Shown piece by piece: positions 5,722 through 7,131 of a stretch of DNA of 7,131 nt. Within the stretch, counting starts at the first letter, position 1. Every line of letters starts with the position of its first letter. The position numbers and the translations under genes are program-made. Location of the stretch: positions 2,563 to 9,693 of the forward strand of contig PFPJ01000057.1 in the NCBI GenBank assembly GCA_002792995.1, read 5' to 3'. A model generated the notes under the pieces. That model did no database searches. It had not been told where the DNA came from and was given only the letters and a program-made list of their open reading frames with translations. Source of the stretch: Candidatus Magasanikbacteria bacterium CG_4_10_14_0_2_um_filter_41_10. Lineage in GTDB: Bacteria > Patescibacteriota > Patescibacteriia > Magasanikbacterales > UBA922.

Positions 5722-5730
5722 AGTATAGCA
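5722..5730 (-). promoter_or_regulatory. Extended -10 promoter, possibly giving a leaderless mRNA for the 125-aa protein gene
   Basis: On the minus strand TGC (5730-5728) directly precedes TATACT (5727-5722), matching the TGnTATAAT extended -10 consensus at 8 of 9 positions (counting n as a match). The ATG of the downstream gene begins six bases later at 5715, where a transcription start would normally fall, so an mRNA starting at or next to the initiation codon is predicted. No -35 match is seen at the usual distance, which is tolerated by extended -10 promoters. Confidence 0.45.
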
Positions 5731-5736
5731 TGATTA

Positions 5737-7131
5737 CTACGAACAATCGATCTTATTTGTGTAGATATTATTGTGAAATTCACAGTCATCTGTTTCAAGT
5801 GACTGAATAGGAACAAGCGCATACTCAGTACCTTCTATATCGGTTGCTGAACCATTCACAATTTCACTTGTGAGAAGCTTACTTTTTGGCACAAGAGTAA
5901 AGACATGCCACCACTGTGCACCTTCATTACTTGATGTTGAAGCAGCCGTTTTTATTTGATAACTAAATGTAGGAGTAAAAATACTATTGATCGTTTGACC
6001 TGCGTGGTAGGTGTAGACATCGACCAAAATGGTTTGATTTTTCCATGGTGCGATAGGACCATCCTGATTCCGAACAGCAAAGGCAAGAGGTTCTTCACTT
6101 ACTGAATAGGCATCACCAAAATTCATCGTAGAAGCTTGAACGAATGTATTTGTCAAACCTGTTTCAGGATGAATATACAACATTCCCTGATCTGCGGAAC
6201 AACCACTTGGAATAGACGCATTTCCAGATACCACAGCTTCTTTGCACAAATAATCGGGATGTAAAATCGTATCAACAGGTCCTGCTAACAACGAGGTGGA
6301 GGTATCACCTGCCCCATTTGGTCTTGTATATACATATCCTCTCATATTTGCTCCTTGACTTTCCTCTGCAGCCCCCCACCGTATGACTACTCGAATACTT
6401 CCTTCTGGGACACTTGGCGAAACGACATATTCATTTGAAACAGTAGAAATTTGTCCTGATACCGTATATGGAAATTGTTCAAAATTTCTCCATCCTTGAT
6501 CTGAAACGGATGTAAGTTGACCAAAAGTAATATAATATCCTTTTCCACACGATCCATCTGTACACGTTGCATTACACTGATTGTTTGTTTCGATAGTATT
6601 GATACCTCCTATACCACCAGTCAACGGAATATTTTTCATGACACCCAAGAAAGGTGATCCTTGATCATATAAATTTGTAAGCATACGAGTCGGAACTGAT
6701 ATGTCACCCAAAAAACCTTGTTTATCTAATCCTATTCTGAATATATCAGTAAAAGGAAATGCACTGTTTGGCGCCAACATCGGGTTTACAAGAGACACAT
6801 ATGCTTCTGCGCCTGTATCACTCGTCCCGCAGTTAAAGCATCCATTCACAAAATTAGTACAACTATTTGTACAAGACACACTTCCATATTCATAACTATT
6901 GCAATTCAATGTTTGTATATTTCCCTGACTATCTCTTCTTATGATAGATCCGTCAGCCAACTTTTCGCATGATTCATACACATTAAAATCTTTTTTATCA
7001 ATCTGTTCATTGCCACAGTACGCTTGTGCGTCTACAGTCTCCACAGTACAGGTGTTGGAACAATATGTACATGATGTTCCATATCCCAGATCAGTACATT
7101 CATCCACTGACTTTGTATTTTGATCTGCAGG
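5737..7131 (-). CDS. Cys-rich, beta-rich putative secreted surface protein (partial, N-terminus beyond right edge)
   Basis: The frame is open through base 7131, so this is the C-terminal 464 residues of a longer protein; a GTG at 7107 is only an internal codon. Numbering from the window edge, the first 105 residues hold eleven Cys (13, 21, 24, 28, 39, 55, 77, 87, 91, 98, 101). Segments such as CTYCSNTC and CGNEQIDKKDFNVYESC recall the disulfide-rich CGNGxxExxExCD repeats of bacterial surface proteins. Further Cys lie at 186, 190, 195, 296, 311, 450 and 463. The rest (about 110-450) looks beta-rich, with Gly/Ser/Thr and aromatic alternation such as GSIRVVIRWG and FVQASTMNF, and no catalytic motif was recognised. 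There is no transmembrane helix, LPXTG signal or sorting tail at the C-terminus, which ends CS followed by tandem TAG TAA stops. Even Cys number (18) and composition suggest disulfides outside the cytoplasm. Its neighbours are membrane-anchored surface-type proteins. Confidence 0.82.
   Translation of the reverse strand, partial: PADQNTKSVDECTDLGYGTSCTYCSNTCTVETVDAQAYCGNEQIDKKDFNVYESCEKLADGSIIRRDSQGNIQTLNCNSYEYGSVSCTNSCTNFVNGCFNCGTSDTGAEAYVSLVNPMLAPNSAFPFTDIFRIGLDKQGFLGDISVPTRMLTNLYDQGSPFLGVMKNIPLTGGIGGINTIETNNQCNATCTDGSCGKGYYITFGQLTSVSDQGWRNFEQFPYTVSGQISTVSNEYVVSPSVPEGSIRVVIRWGAAEESQGANMRGYVYTRPNGAGDTSTSLLAGPVDTILHPDYLCKEAVVSGNASIPSGCSADQGMLYIHPETGLTNTFVQASTMNFGDAYSVSEEPLAFAVRNQDGPIAPWKNQTILVDVYTYHAGQTINSIFTPTFSYQIKTAASTSSNEGAQWWHVFTLVPKSKLLTSEIVNGSATDIEGTEYALVPIQSLETDDCEFHNNIYTNKIDCS

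Noticed and set aside
1..7131. Use of the UGA-as-glycine code (Gracilibacteria/Absconditabacteria type), suggested by the lack of TGA stops
   Set aside because: Among about 2,200 codons of recognised genes there is no in-frame TGA, and Gly is encoded normally; a recoded genome would use TGA often. Seven stops are too few to infer more than a TAA preference.

Overview
The window reads as a bacterial chromosome segment of moderate GC in which every supported gene lies on the minus strand. It therefore reads from right to left: a partial Cys-rich surface protein, three single-pass membrane proteins with thrombospondin-type-3-like Ca2+-binding repeats, ybeY, dgkA, ftsA and ftsZ. The small proteins, the serial membrane-anchored Asp/Gly (DxDxDG) repeat proteins, the Cys-rich secreted protein, the weak Shine-Dalgarno signals and the compact spacing all suggest a Candidate Phyla Radiation (Patescibacteria, Parcubacteria-like) genome. 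This is an inference from style; there is no rRNA or ribosomal protein here to place the organism. The code is standard: no in-frame TGA interrupts any gene. The seven visible stop codons are six TAA and one TAG.

Right part (about 4291-7131): the C-terminal 464 residues of a Cys-rich, beta-rich, probably secreted protein are followed by a 125-aa, a 323-aa and a 403-aa protein. Those three share one plan: cytoplasmic N-terminus, one transmembrane helix, Thr/Ser/Pro-rich linker, then two or three 12-residue DxDxDGxxDxxE loops spaced 22-23 residues apart and closed by an N-x-x-x-P-x-G turn. The 403-aa member carries an additional globular domain outside the membrane. They look like paralogues of unknown function at the cell surface.

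Middle part (about 2266-3078): ybeY (rRNA-processing endonuclease) and dgkA (small integral-membrane lipid kinase, diacylglycerol or undecaprenol kinase) sit 1 nt and 9 nt downstream of their upstream neighbours. They are probably co-transcribed with the membrane-protein genes and with ftsA.

Left part (1-2232): ftsA encodes a full-length FtsA with a C-terminal amphipathic membrane anchor and an unusual phosphate-2 loop. It is followed by a perfect 11-bp hairpin terminator, then a TTGACA-17-TAGACT promoter and the first 254 codons of ftsZ, which runs off the left edge. FtsA anchors FtsZ filaments at the membrane, but here ftsZ appears to be transcriptionally separated from ftsA.

Nothing convincing was seen on the plus strand: no RNA gene, no CRISPR array and no mobile element. 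No stretch over 300 bases lacks a gene; the longest gap is the 203-bp ftsA-ftsZ spacer.
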